Source: Bagarius yarrelli
Taxonomy: Eukaryota > Chordata > Actinopteri > Siluriformes > Sisoridae
Reading direction: 5' to 3'
Assembly (NCBI GenBank): GCA_005784505.1
Contig: VCAZ01000027.1
Location: forward strand, 2,956,765 to 3,020,764
DNA length: 64,000 nucleotides
Part shown: positions 1 to 12,664 of the stretch, piece by piece
Numbering within the stretch: position 1 is the first letter of the stretch
How the letters are laid out: each line of letters begins with the position of its first letter
Position numbers and translations under genes: made by a program
Notes under the pieces: model-generated
Databases searched by the model: none
Told to the model about the DNA's origin: nothing
Seen by the model: only the letters and a program-made list of their open reading frames with translations

Positions 1-204
1 CAAAAATTGTACCAGCACTGGTAGATTAGGCGAGAAGAAACCAACCCTGCGAGGATCCAGAGGCATCCAGAGATTGACGGCTCTAGTTGAATTATGCCTT
101 TCTGACTGTATACGATAATAAAAAGGACACTGCTATTATATTCACACTACCCGCTCCTTTATAATATGATTTCTAAAACACACTTTACCGAAAAGTGTCA
201 CCCA

Positions 205-436
205 AATGAGGATACGTTACCTTTGGGGTCTGGTTCCTCCCAAGGTTTTTCCCTTGTACCATCTAAGGGAGTTTTTCCTTGCCACAGTCGCCCCAGGCTC
301 GCTCACTAGGGATGTTAATATGAATGTTTTTATTAACTTTTTGGGTTCTTTTGTATTTTTACTTATGTTCTGTAAAGCTGTTTTGAGACATTATCCATTG
401 TTAAAAGCACTATAGAAATAAACCTGAATTGAATCG
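205..436 (+). repeat. Fish interspersed repeat, 3'-tail type
   Basis: The stretch contains the run of phrases common in fish interspersed repeats: an 'aatgagga' start, 'tctggttcctcccaagg', 'gggagtttttccttgccac', and a terminal 'aagcactatagaaataaa' followed by an AATTGAAT-rich tail. A diverged copy lies inverted at 40945-41110, which shows directly that it is dispersed. A 69-codon open frame overlaps it but reads through the repeat and has no protein-like character. I do not know the family with certainty; a LINE or SINE 3' end is likely. Confidence 0.6.
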
Positions 437-471
437 ACATACAAAAAACGCACACTCACACTCACTTCTAT

Positions 472-612
472 GAGCAATTTAGAATCACTAATCAACCTAA
501 CATACATGTTTTTAAATTGTGGGAGGAAATTTAAGTACACAGAGTAAATCCACACAAGCACAGGGAGAACATGCAAACTCCACACAGAAAGACTCCAGCA
601 GGGGATACGAAC
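472..612 (-). repeat. SINE/retroelement tail fragment
   Basis: The segment shares the 'atcaacctaac-tacatgttttt', 'gtgggagg' and 'gggagaacatgcaaactcc' blocks with the fuller element at 45545-45835, so it is a truncated copy of the same antisense-oriented repeat. The tRNA-like head is missing. Confidence 0.6.
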
Positions 613-1523
613 AAACGGGACTATAAACAAACATTTTCTGCCATATTTTTGATCGTCATAGAAATAAACCCTTAAAGATTAATTAAAAAACATATTGCTA
701 AGTGTTCAGTCAGGCTTAAAATTATATCTTCCAACTAGGGGTTCATTAAAAGGAATCAAATTGAATCAAATCTTTAGGGCTAAAGAATATTATAGAATAT
801 CTAACTTTAATGAAAAAAACCACAGGGACCATTACACATTTTATGCTATATTTAATCACTTACTCTACTTACTGGCAGCAACAAATTGGATGACATTATG
901 CAGCTACCAGTCAAATGTTTTATAGGAATGTTTGCATCAAACACCAAAAAGGAAATAAAATGAAAACACACAGCATATACATTTTGATGGCTGAGCTACA
1001 ACAGGAGACCACATCAGGTCCACTACTGTCAACAAAGAACAGGAATCCGAAGCTATCATGATTACAGACTTAACCAAATGTGTTAATGTTCAGCTGCCCA
1101 GTTTGAGTGTGTCTTTTCCTGGCAGTCCTAGATTCTTGTTTTTGGCTCTTGGCAGGAGGGAAACCTGAAGTCTTCTGCTGTTGTAGTCTATCCACCTTAT
1201 GATTCACTGTTTTATACATTCTAAGATGTTTTATAAAGCAAGTTGGTTCCACTCCCAGTCTCTCAATCAGTGTTTTTGTTTTATAGAGACTGTTCCGTGT
1301 GAAATCTTAGACAATCAACAGGTTCTAAAATATAAACATGCAACATCAGCAAGTTTACACCTTTTAAAGGGTTCCGATGTCTCATGTGAACTTTAACTGT
1401 TAAAACAAATAAGCAGGGGTACAGGTGTTCCTATATTATGTAAAAGTGTCAAAGGGTGTTATTGTATATGAATAACTGCAGCAGTGACTGTGGGAATGAA
1501 AACAAACCTAATGTTCCTGTTTG
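613..1523. other. Intergenic, nothing recognised
   Basis: AT-rich sequence with only short open frames on both strands. None shows a recognisable domain, splice-site arrangement or repeat family. Confidence 0.5.

Positions 1524-1617
<94 letters not shown>
1524..1617. repeat. Compound microsatellite (CT)n(CA)n
   Basis: About 46 bases of CT repeat, interrupted by one extra T, pass directly into about 48 bases of CA repeat. The open frames across it on both strands translate to Ser-Leu, Thr-His, Cys-Val and Arg-Glu runs and are low-complexity artefacts. Confidence 0.95.
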
Positions 1618-1619
<2 letters not shown>

Positions 1620-4600
1620 ACAAATGCCTAGGAGGAGGAGAAAGAGTGGAAAATCAGGACCAGATGAAGCCATATATAAATCACTGAAAGATTTCAGAAC
1701 GATTATACAGTATTATCCCACTGTCCCAAAGAGAACAATCCCAGATTCTCTTGTTGTTAAAAAACAGTGATCAGAAATGATTTTTTGCATCCGCTAAGAG
1801 TTAAGAACCAGAAATAACAAATGAGTCATTATTAATGGCCTAGTGCTAGCCAACTCTTAGCACTTTTATCTAGCCCCCCATGTAAATGTGAAAGAACAAA
1901 GCCTTTATCTTCAGAAAGCCATGGCTTATGCCTAGCATAGAGACCACTGATTGATCTTCTCAAAGGTTTAATAACAGGAGTGTTATTTGTTAAATCCTCA
2001 GATGTGGTTAATTGACCTGCTATTTTTTTACTGTATAATCGATCAAGAATGCACGATTCAGTTCAACAATGTTCAGATAAAGATATGTCTCTGATGATTC
2101 AATAAGGAAGAGCATGTTCATATTGGAGGTAGTAATCTGTCTTGCGTAAGACAGATTAGCAATTAACCAGTAAAGCTAACAAAGTTCTCTTGACTATATT
2201 AACCTAGAAATTAATAAAAATTAATAAATCATAGGAAACCATTTGCATTGTTGACAAACACAAAAACCAGAATCTTTATTTATTTTAAACTACAAATTAG
2301 TCAAAATAAATGAAAATTTTAAGTGATAAACTTGGTGTAAATATTGGAACTTCTCAGCTTTTTTGCGTCACAACAGCAAAAAACAATTTACTTGAATGTT
2401 AATTCATCAGTAGTGTGTATGTGAAGGGCTGTAACCCATACACCTTATTCTTTAGCAGAGGTGAGTCAGCTTCCCTTAAGCACAGGTGAAAAAATACTAG
2501 ACTCTCCCATTACAGCATAAGGTGGTATAATAACTCTGAACACACGTCTACAGAGGAAGCTCTGCAATCTACTATAAAACCTACAACCTGCATACTCTGA
2601 AGACCTGCTTTACCCACATACCCCTGCTCTATCCACTCTTGATAACCTGGTTCAGGAGTTTTCAGTCAATCAGAGGCCTAAAGATACCATCTTGGATGAG
2701 GGTGGAGTGGGGAATCTCCCAGCTTCTGATTGACTGAACACACCTGGCAGGGCAGGGATCTCGGAAAACAAACAGTAAAAAGAAACTCAAGGAACATGGG
2801 TTGCCATTCCCTGATAAAAAACAATAATAGAAAATGACTGGAAAAAGCAATGTACTCTGCAGCTGCTTGACTAAAATGGAATTTTCAGTAGAGCATTATT
2901 TACATTAACAATTTAAGCTCTTGTGGCGGATTAATGTATTCACCAAGTCAGACTTTCAAAAAAAGCAGCATTGTTGGATAAAATTGCCCCAAGTTACTTT
3001 TCCAACAATATTATTTGCTAGAAACTGACAAAACATTAAGGTTGAATTCAAATGACAAGCTTTTAAAATGTATGTGGCAGAAACATGTGTGCACACTGGG
3101 AATCTTCAGGGAACGCTTTGGAAAGCAGTTGCATTTTCCTGTTCAAGCTTGTAATCATTTAATATAGGGGTGGCATTTATATCTGCTAATAATGAATAAT
3201 GGTGCTGTAAGCCAACTCATTGTGTAATACCAATAGTGCAGGAGGCATTTTTCCTGAAATCAGGTTAGTCTCCATGGAAAGTATGATATGTGTTTTGATT
3301 AGATTGGATTAGGAGACTGTTACGGAAAAAGCTGCGACTCTGCGACCAGTTGAAATAAGTCTGGCACATCAGCTGACTATTCCTCCCTCGAGGTAACATA
3401 AGGACACAGTGAACCTGAGAGAAGACGGTGCCTAGGAGCAGGCACAGCATTCTGTGCTGAAACTTAACCACTGAAATAGAAGAACTTAATTCTCAGGTCA
3501 ACGCTGTGCCACATTTCTCTACAAAACCTTCAGCTTTGCACTAGAGCTTATATTTAGACTGATAAAATACTGATGCCTTGTTATCCAGCATCCTGCTTTC
3601 TTTCTTTCATGAACCACAACCTGGATCACACCTCTGAGACAGGAGTTCATTTAGAATGGAAGAGGGGGCTGGAGAGGAGGAAGGAGCAGCGAGGAGAACA
3701 GAGGCGTACGGATGAATGGGCGAGCAGACGCCTACGGCCGAGCGTAGGGGATTTGAGTGGACGTCACAGGAACAGAGTGTGTGTGGGATGAGAGTAAGAA
3801 GAGGAAAGTGGGCGATGGGTGGGCAGTAAGCCATCACAGCTTGCTTTGTATTCCGTCTCATTCTCGTAGCTCGTTTCTTTTTCTCCACCTATCTTAGCTT
3901 CCATGCTCAACTATTTCTACCAAAACTCTTTCTTTCTTTATCTTTTTATTATAGACTGCATACTGGTCTAATTTTTTTTTTTTTGTTTTCATTTGTTCAT
4001 ATTTTCAGTTCGAAGTCAACAGATTCACACACGCATGTGCTCAGTCTCTCAGGAACTGCTAATAGCTAATCTTTTTTGTATGCTGAAAGTCTGCTTTCAG
4101 ATCTAAAATGCATGAGGGGCTGCGTGCACCTCCTGTTGTGCCACTAACATCAGATCTTGCTAAACCAAATGCTTTGGAGTAAAAAAAAAAAAAAAAAACA
4201 CAGCCCAAGTCTGTGTGGAAAAGGCTGTTGAATATCTCAGCTAACTGTTTCCATTTAGTAGCAAGACTAAACAAAGGGTAACTTTTGAATTAAAGACCAG
4301 TGAGTTTTGTCTATGTAACATTTTTAAGATCTGCTGTAATAATAAGATGCTGTAAATTGTTGGTCATACAATGTTAATACAACTAATATTACAGAAAATG
4401 GTATTGGCTGAGGTTTTGTATAAAGAACTATTGCAGAAATGTTACCAGAGCGTACTGAACGCTGATCAAATTCTAACACTGTCAATAATAACTTTTCTTT
4501 CTTCATCAATAGAAATCAAAATGGAAAGGTTTAGGTGTTCAATGACCCTTTAACTTTCTAGCCCACACTAAAATACATCGATGTCAAATACCACACCACG

Positions 4601-5150
4601 CTGAGGCTACTTTGCAGGTTACGCTGTTGTTTCCCAGTTAATCTTGGACCTTTAACCCACTGCTGGCATTCCATTATCATCTGCTTGTTCAAGGCAGTAT
4701 ATAGTTCAAAGTACAGTTACCTTAGGAAGTAAACAAACACAGTAGAGAAACACACAGAAGGAGGTGTAATTCTCTGTGTTCTTGTGTTTCTAGTTATAGA
4801 AGTATAAAGGCACACTTCTGGGGCTGTATTTCAGGAGGCAGAGAGCTTTAACCCCTCCTGAGCTGGTTATTGGAGTAATGAGTCTAAGCTCAGTAGTAAG
4901 GTTAGGCTGTTGTCCTTGCACATACAGTACATATCAGACCCTTATCTAATGGGTTGTCCCCTGAGCTCACAGATGATCTCTGACCCACATATGTGAGTAA
5001 AGGGCCCAGTGGGACTGGATGCTATTGCATAGGCACACAGCTCTATACAGGGTCATTTACAGAGCAAAAATTAAGAACTGCCTAAAAGAAAATGAACTGT
5101 TATTGCACAGTTATGCCTCTTGTTTTACTTTTCTTCATGCTCAATAACAG
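1618..5150. other. Intergenic, no gene; one hairpin
   Basis: No open frame in this 3.5-kb stretch resembles a known protein. It contains a 16-bp near-perfect inverted repeat (2662-2677 against 2722-2737), a poly(T) run near 3970-3984 and a poly(A) run near 4180-4198. The remainder is unremarkable AT-rich sequence. Confidence 0.5.
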
Positions 5151-5152
5151 TG

Positions 5153-5165
5153 CTATATATATATA

Positions 5166-5231
<66 letters not shown>
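5153..5231. repeat. Microsatellite (TA)n(TG)n
   Basis: A TA repeat with one CTAT interruption near 5166 runs into a GT repeat. Confidence 0.95.
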
Positions 5232-5232
<1 letters not shown>

Positions 5233-5424
5233 ATTGTTTAGATAGACTTTATAGTAAGGATGCATTTAATTAAAAAAATTTTACCCGATAAATTGTGTAC
5301 ATTTTGTTGTGTTAAATTAAATAAAATAAAATCATATTTGGTGTTAAAACTTAACACTGGTACTTGTATCAAAAAGCAGTCCAAATATTACCAACCAGGC
5401 CAATGCATTTATTTCCACTCTGAC

Positions 5425-6347
5425 CCTTGGCAAAAACCTATGGCGGCAGTAACAGAGGTCATTTGTTTTTTTTTTCTTGTAGCTGCTCACCAGGTTTGCA
5501 CACATCTCAGGTGGAATTTTTGTCCCGCTCCCCTTTACAGATCATGACCAAGTCAATAAAGTTTTGAGTCTGATGTTTGGCAACTGGAACCTCCGGCTTC
5601 CTCCACAGATTTTCTATGGGTTTTAAGTCTGGAGAACACTCCAGGACCTTAATGTGCTTTTTCTTGAGTTACTTCTTTGTTAACTTGGCTGTGTGTTTTG
5701 GGTAATTAAAATACCTATTTATGAAGCATTTTAACTCCATCGTCCCTTTGATAGTAGTCCTGTGATCCTAGCAACAAAACACCTCAAGTTAATGCCTTAG
5801 GGCTCGATTTTGGTCTCATTTGACCACAACATTTTTACTTCTGAATTATTTACATGTTCATCAACTTCAGACAGGACTGTACATGTGCTCTTATGAGCAA
5901 CGACAATGCAGGATTTCAGTCCTTTACTGCATAGTATGTTACCAGATGTTTTCCTGGTTACTATGGTCCCAGCTGCCTTAAGATCATTAACAAGATCCCC
6001 CCTTGTAGTTCTGGGCTGATTCCTCATTGTTAAGTGAGGGTTTTTATTTTATTTTATTATTTTCTTTACAAAGGTAACAAGCTAAGATTAGGAGTGCTCT
6101 CTTTAAGAAAGTCCCTTTAGGAGAGTCCTGATCTCTTACCTGGGAGCCAGAAATCTTGCTGGCTGACAGGGGATCAAATAAATATTTTAGTCATTAAAAT
6201 GCAAATCAATTTATAACTTTTTTGAAATGTCTTTTTGAATGTTTTTGTTAGAAAAAAAATCTACAAAAATTAAAGACTGATCATTTCTTAATCAATGGGC
6301 AAACAGACAAAATAAGCAGACAATCAAATATTTTTTTTTGCTCACTG
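5425..6347 (-). mobile_element. Tc1/mariner-like transposon relic (copy A)
   Basis: Read on the minus strand, this is a decayed Tc1-like element. The frame 6027 to 5797 starts MRNQPRTTRGDLVNDLKAAG, matching the segment after the paired helix-turn-helix DNA-binding region of fish Tc1 transposases. The catalytic domain continues only as broken frames down to about 5500. The right end, with the 'gatcaaata...ctcactg' terminal phrase, sits against a TA dinucleotide (6348-6349), consistent with TA target-site use. The left terminal repeat is not recognisable and the N-terminal transposase part has been lost, probably by internal deletion near 6030-6100. Copy B at 28811-30059 is of the same family. 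Confidence 0.8.
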
Positions 6348-6349
6348 TA

Positions 6350-7809
6350 TATACAGTAAATTCCGATAAACAAGCTTATTAGTATTAAAATTCATGAGCT
6401 AATGTTTTTTAAAAAGGACACCAAGAGGTTTTTAACAAATACACAGAAAATTTGCCTCTTTGTTCCTAATATTAGGCCAATATTGGAGTGGCATAAGGTA
6501 GATGATAACATTTATCTCTGGCCATTCTTAATTATCTGAATTGTCAATTATCTGAATATCTCAATTGTCCTTCATTTTGTTCCTAAAGCATTTTATATCT
6601 GTAACTTTTGGTTCATCAGCGGCAGTTTCTTTTAAACTATTGTAGATCTCATATCAAAGCGTATCCTAACATGTGCTGGCAGAGCACCCCTGCCAGGCAA
6701 AAACACAGAGTACTTATAGTGCTATTTCTTTTCCTTTTTTTTAAAAACAAAAACATTTGCTTAAAAAAAGCATACTTTTCCCTTTTTCAATATAAAATAC
6801 AATTTAAACACACCACAGAGGAGGTGGGAAGCACTGAGGCTGCAAAATCTGGCAAACATAGATTTTGATCTTCATGTCCCTGCCAAACAAACGCCTGTAA
6901 GTAATACTCCTCACAGGGCCACTGAAAAAGGTAGCCATAGCACACACTAAATGACATTTACAAAAAAAAAAATCACTGAGTATCGTGAAAGGAATCTGAC
7001 CTTTGTGCTTTCTCATCTCCCGGTTTTCTAGACATGGCTGAACTTTTGCAGTCATTATAGCCAATTATTTTAAAGACATAGAGGTGGAAGCCTTATTTCA
7101 CTTCTTTTGGTGGACTTGCAGAATGTAAAATCTGATCAAGCATTAGGGACAGGTAGTACCAAGTGTTACCAGCTGTTTAAGCCAGACAAACTTGCCTTGC
7201 CAATTAATTAATTGGCTGTGTGTTATATTAATAATTTATTTTATTAATTTGTACAGCATTTTAAATACAGAACAGTAAGTCAGCAAGTTCTTTTTATTTT
7301 ATGTTGATATGAGATTAAGCCAAACATGATAGTGCCCCTATAGTATTAACCCTACCCCCCCTGCCCTCAACCCTCTATGTGTTTTTTAATTACATGTTTT
7401 AATGGACTTGCATATTTTAATACCCCCATCATATTAAACAGCAAAAAAGGCATGGTGAAATAAGGAGATGCCCAATATTGACTGTTTAATCAATTGATCT
7501 TGCCTTTCAGTAGACTTGCTTGCCACACTTGCCCTTAAGTCATTGCGTTTTATACACTAAACCAGTCTTTTACATACATGCATTACCTGGGCTGACTTTT
7601 TATCGAGCTTGATAAAACTAATACACACAGTAATCATATTGGCTTAATTAATATTTACACAAGGGAATGGTGTCTGTTATAGATGCAGAAAAGGTGCTGA
7701 ATTAATCTACATGCACACATTTCCTCTCTTCCTACAGAGCAATAAAATTAAGCACCTAAGCAGGAAAACAAAGGGGTATTCTTATCTTGGAATTGAGAAA
7801 AATCCCTTT

Positions 7810-7812
<3 letters not shown>
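6350..7812. other. Intergenic, nothing recognised
   Basis: AT-rich sequence with homopolymer tracts. No coding, RNA or repeat family was recognised. Confidence 0.5.

Positions 7813-7842
<30 letters not shown>
7813..7842. repeat. Microsatellite (CA)n
   Basis: About 15 uninterrupted CA units. Confidence 0.95.
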
Positions 7843-7844
<2 letters not shown>

Positions 7845-8717
7845 CTGTTATATCTCTCTTGACAGGCTGATGAGGAATTGGAGCTCTGGCTCAGCATATC
7901 TAAGGGACATTAGCATTGGTCATGCATGTTTGTGTATTTATAGGGGGTTGTAGGCATACTTAGCCTACTGCTCCGCTGATTAATTCACGTTATTATTTCT
8001 GATTCATCACATTTATTTATTTAGCAGACATGACTTACAAGCTAAACAATATATCAACAGGGGACAATCCAGGTAGTTTTACCATAGAGGATTTTTTTAA
8101 TCGATTTTTGATCCAGTACTAGATGCAAAGTGCACAAATTAGGCAAAGTAGATTTATGTACAGATATTTTTCAAAAGAACAAAGTTTTATTTATTTATTG
8201 TTTTAGCTTCAGCAATTTTTTAAAAGATAGATTCTGCTGTCTGGAATTAAAGTTGGAATTCTTTTTTACCACAGTCAATGTGAAGGTTCTGGAAAGACAC
8301 CTCACGCCTTGCTGAGTATGCACTACCAGACGTCAATCGTTAACCAATTACAGGTTGCGGAATGGAACGCAAACTCCAATAAGAGTGTTAAAAAAGGTGG
8401 TGATTTTCCGGACAAATTAATTTAATGCAAGCATATTGTGTAGTTCCTTTTTTTTCTGTTGGAACAAGAGTTCATTATATACTCAAAGCCAGCAATTTTA
8501 AAGCAACAAAACAACCTGTCAACATTTTATTAACTTCTAAATGTATTTTAAAAAAGTGATATCTGTAGTCAATCAAGTTTGGCTCAATTAACCACACCAC
8601 AGAATTCTGTGAACATTGTTACCTACTAATAAGGCTCATGGGTATCAATCTAATTTTGCAGTAGCATCAGTCTATTTTAACTTAAGCAAGAGAGTTAGTG
8701 TAAATCAGGTTATAGTT
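7843..8717. other. Intergenic with short repeat scrap
   Basis: No gene was seen. Near 8006-8052 the phrase 'atttatttatttagcagac' followed by 'gacttacaagc' resembles a tail module shared by many fish repeats, but it is too short to classify. Confidence 0.4.
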
Positions 8718-8895
8718 CAGGGGTCGGTCCGAACTCTGTCCTGGAGGGCAGGTGTCCTGCAGAGTTTATTTTTAACCCTAATCAACCACACCTGAACTAT
8801 CTAATCAAGATCTTGCTAGGTAAACTTGAATCTTACAGGCAGGTGTGTAGAAAACATGTTTACAAACTCTGCAGGACTGAGATTGGTGACCCTTG
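8718..8895. mobile_element. hAT-type MITE with probable 8-bp TSD
   Basis: A 178-bp element begins 'caggggtcgg' and ends 'ggtgaccctt g', with a roughly palindromic interior ('ctggagggcaggtgtcctgc' against 'aaactctgcaggac', and two 'caggtgtg'-type blocks). It matches my memory of an abundant fish MITE with CAGGGGT ends. The flanking octamers, ttatagtt (8710-8717) and gtatagct (8896-8903), match at 6 of 8 positions, consistent with an aged 8-bp duplication as made by hAT transposases. There is no coding capacity. Confidence 0.7.
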
Positions 8896-9059
8896 GTATA
8901 GCTCATATCTTTTGTCATGAAAGTGATATTAAGGACAGACAGCAAAGTGACATTAAGGGGTATGTCTGATAATGGTCCTGAACAAGATGACACATCTGAT
9001 AAAGAACACGGCTCAAATAACTTAGATGGTCGTCAATCCCTTATGACAACCAAAACAGA

Positions 9060-9420
9060 GCACTGACTAAGATCATCATCAGAATGACTCCAGGGTCATC
9101 GATGTGTCCCATGTTCAATACATCAAAACAGCATTTGAGTTGCTCATACCGCCATCTGTTTAAGATTCTACAGCCAGTTTATGGGATGGTGAGTGCTACG
9201 ATGTCACTTCAGACCTTTCATACGTTATCAAAAGTCAAGTTTGACAATTGAGACAAGAGCTGCTCGCTGTGTGAATGATAAGCTTGATTTTATTAGGGAT
9301 GTTTGGGACAAATGTGTGGATCATTTGCCAGACATGTACAACCTGAAGACCAGAGGTTACCATGGATTAAAAGCTTGTTTCCGAGGCATGTTAACATATG
9401 TAAGGGAAATATAAGTAAGG
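9060..9420 (+). pseudogene. piggyBac-like transposase relic
   Basis: Fragments in shifting plus-strand frames match the middle of piggyBac (PGBD4-like) transposases. One frame around 9105-9165 reads DVSHVQYIKTAFELLIPPSV. Another around 9191-9250 reads SATMSLQTFHTLSKVKFDN and then a stop. A third from 9250 reads RAARCVNDKLDFIRDVWDKC followed by VDHLPDMYN. In the family these blocks precede the first catalytic Asp region (VDE). Here the frame instead runs into unrelated sequence after MYN and stops near 9414, so the catalytic core is missing. The two frame changes and one stop mark it as dead. No terminal repeats or TTAA duplications were found. Confidence 0.75.
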
Positions 9421-9803
9421 AGCCCTCTAAAACAATCCAATACTATGATTCATGCACACACACACTTACACCTTGTCAATATTCAGTATTTAGGTTGAAA
9501 ATGTTATTTTTTACAAAGAGGTAAAATGATCTTGTCATTGTTCAATGTTCAATAACAGAGAGAAAAACATGCTTTTGGTAATGCTCTTTTACATGTTCCA
9601 TTTAAATTTACCTGAAAAAGTAAGTTAGTTTTTACCTCTTTCTTTACATAAATCTGTGCGAGTCAATTTTGTTTACACGTCACTATGGTTAAAATTATTA
9701 TTTGAAAAAAACACTTTTGGAGGTGTGTTCTTATATCAATCTATTATGATCAGATAAAATAAATATCTAGTATTAAGAAATATAATGAGTGAATTTATAC
9801 ATA

Positions 9804-9864
<61 letters not shown>

Positions 9865-10055
9865 GACAAGATATATTTTTAGATAAATAGACCATGTGGC
9901 CAAAAATACAACATTGAAACAGCATTTTCATGGTTAACAATGTATAGCGAGTTATATATAAGGTAAAAAGCAATATTGGGTGATAATCACTGGATTTTTT
10001 CAGGCTATTTTAAGTCATGGGTCAAATCTGACCTGCTAACACAAAATATTTGAGC
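9421..10055. other. Intergenic with a (TA)n tract
   Basis: AT-rich sequence with no recognised gene. A pure TA microsatellite occupies 9806-9859. Confidence 0.6.
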
Positions 10056-10345
10056 AGTTTTCTAACTCATAACAAGGATAAAAACAAGATGTGCTGCTGC
10101 ATTCTGGATCATCTAACAAGGGTTAATAAAACTGGCTTAGAGTAGTCGAGTCTACAGTAGTCTAGTTTTCAGATGACATTGCACAGGCTTTGATTTACTT
10201 AAAGATGTACAGAATTAACCTAAAGGATGATGCAGTTGTTGAAATGTGGTCAGTAAAATTGTTGCCGGGTTTTTGTCTGTCTTTAGTGACAACTAGTGAG
10301 GTTCTGTTTGATTTAGGTGTAGACAGGGATGACAATAAGTTTACA
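10056..10345 (-). repeat. Unclassified fish interspersed repeat relic
   Basis: The phrases 'atgtgctgctgcattctgga' and 'agtagtcgagtctacagtag' are hallmarks of a repeat that is widespread in fish, as is the same theme ('ggcagcgttctgtatgaact...tataatagtccag') in the 32470-33990 region. I read it as a 5'-truncated retroelement in antisense orientation. The family name and orientation are inferred. Confidence 0.4.
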
Positions 10346-11779
10346 TTAAATCGTAGATATAATTTATGATAAATGCTTCCTATTTCACAGTCTAACCGCA
10401 CAACTGTATCTAACCCTTTGTATTAAATTTTAGATTTTACTGTTTTTCTCTGTTTAATTATGCAGGTAAAATCAGCAGTGGGTTTATTTGTGATGTAAAA
10501 TGGCCTCAGGTTTCGTACTGCCACTAGTCTGGGCACTAACACACAAAAGCTGCCAAGTCATCACTCAACTTCAATCAAGTGCTCCTGCTTCATTACAGTA
10601 AACATCATCTTTAAAGCAGTCTGATCATGCAGTAGTCTAGCCAGTCATGTTTTGCTGATTAGCATTTATAACCCTGTCTGAGTCATCCTGCTTTTACACA
10701 CTAACCACATATCCACAGCACTCAGGATATTGTAACGTCTTACGTAAATGCAATGATAATGCAGCGTGAAACATACATTTGTGGCCTTTTACTTTCAGGT
10801 CTTATTGATATTGTGTGGGCATTCACTTATTGATGGAGCAATCCATCAAGCCATTCACAAGCACAAACAATCAGATCAAGTCCATTTATCAGCCCTACAC
10901 TCCTGTCTATGTACTTCGATGGGTCTCGAATGCCTTTTTTTGGAATATAAAGTGAGGAAAATAAAACATGCTGGATGCTGGAGGTGGGTGGGTAATTTGC
11001 ATGTGTTCATTTCAATACATCCTTTTATCTCTCCACCCCTCCACCTCTGTCATCCAGTGTGAGGCCTCGCCCAGCCTCTGACCCTTAAACTAAAGAAACA
11101 CAGAATGAAAAATATTCACAAAAAGGGAGGTATTCAAAAGTAGTTGACAGTAAAAAGATAAATGTATTGTGCAAGGGAGAGGGGGGAAAAAGATCGAGAG
11201 AAAGAACGTGTGAGGGAAAAAGAACAAGAGAGAGAGAGACGGACATGATCCAGCTTTTCTTGAAACCCGCTTTCTCTAAATGCTTGTGTCAGGGATATAG
11301 ATATGCAATTTATTAGCAAGCCTAAAGCCTATTATTTTTAATTGTAGGTTATATTAAGCTGGAGAGACAAATAGAATAAGGCTGTTTCTGGTGCTGGGTG
11401 TCTGCAGGGGAGACGCCCTAAATGCAATGATTAGTGCTTAAAAAATGGATGTTAATGAATCCATGTCACTGTGGAGCTTAAGGGCATATTTTTATGCTCT
11501 ATATAAAATGTGTAGCCTCAAACTAGGACAAGTGTTTTTTTTTTTGACTAAGTAGGATTTTAAAGTTGTCTTATGGTATGTGTGTAAATCTATCTGCTAC
11601 AGCATCCTTATAAATGTCTTAGAAATACTTGTTTTTTAAAATGCCCAATTGATGATTTAAGACAGGATTGCTTTAATACAGTATATGGTGCATCATCATG
11701 CGAGTAATTTCTGTTTTTAGCGATGTCTAATCGTGTGCAAAACAATCATTGAATGCACTATTCATGGCTATTGTCCTTA
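10346..11779. other. Intergenic, nothing recognised
   Basis: Contains a purine-rich stretch (11175-11245) and AT-rich sequence. Short open frames on either strand lack domain character. Confidence 0.5.
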
Positions 11780-12664
11780 TGAGTCATTTCGCAACTGCAA
11801 CTGTACCACATCATCTGAAACAGTTTAGAATCAATATTTATCTAATAACATGACAAAAACATTAAAGATATAAATAAAATATATAATATATTTAACTGCT
11901 GTAAGCCAGCGTTTCCAGGCTGAGACAAGCTAGTTAGCTTCGGGGTAAGCTGAACTCCCCTTATAATCTAATTTTGCCTTTAAAACGAATGCTTAAGTAT
12001 GTCTGAGACCCAGTTAATTTCTCCTCCTCCATCAGCCATTTTGGTCTTAAATAATCTAATTCAACTGTACAGATGAGTTTTGCTAATGGTACTTTTCTGT
12101 GCAATAATACTGCAATTAATTAAATTTTCATTTAAAAACTGCAATAACCATTACTTTCTTTTTTATTATAACTTTCTCTATCTTTTTCTATCTTTCTAAA
12201 AATGTACAACTGGAAGCTTCTGTCACCAAAACAAATTTCTTGTTAGTGCAAACCTACTTACTTAGCATAAAACTCTTCCTGATTCTGAACTGGGCTGAAA
12301 CAGTTTTACTCTGATTACCCAATCCGAGGATTGAAAAATGCTGATGTCATTGTACACCAGGTAGTGGGCCTCGGGAGGCAGACTTGAAATCTTATTGGTT
12401 AAAGAAATAGTCTTTAATAATATTAACCAATTAGAAATCTGCCTTACTAATACAGTATAGTTTAAGTTACATGGGCAGCACTACTGAATTGAAACATAGT
12501 CACTGAAATCTGACAGAAAATCTAAAATCCATACCGGAAGTAGCGCAGCCAATAGAAGCGCTACGAAATGAAGAGAAAATACTGTTAGAAGTAAATTAAT
12601 ACAATTTAAACACAAATATTAAAATTTAAAAGAAGGCCTTGCTGGCTCTGACTGCACACCACTG
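11780..12664 (-). mobile_element. Non-autonomous hAT element, copy 1
   Basis: A diverged copy of the family represented most completely at 35871-36525. The 5' end on the minus strand is at 12664 ('gactgcacaccactg', matching the reverse complement of the start of copy 3). Shared internal blocks include 'gctgatgtcattgtac', 'tcaactgtacagatgagttt' and 'tcagaatcaatatttatct'-like sequence. On the minus strand near 12045-11995 it keeps the start of an ORF reading MADGGGEINWVSDILK, parallel to copy 3. The distal end is truncated or too diverged to see. Compared with copy 3 it has extra sequence, including a 'tattggtt...aaccaatta' palindromic insert shared in part with copy 2. Confidence 0.65.

Noticed and set aside
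1449..1770. Overlapping open frames on both strands over the CT/CA repeat
   Set aside because: They translate to dipeptide runs of a microsatellite with no domain; low-complexity artefact.
8006..8052. 'atttatttatttagcagac' phrase
   Set aside because: Resembles a tail shared by several fish repeats, but at under 50 bp it cannot be assigned.
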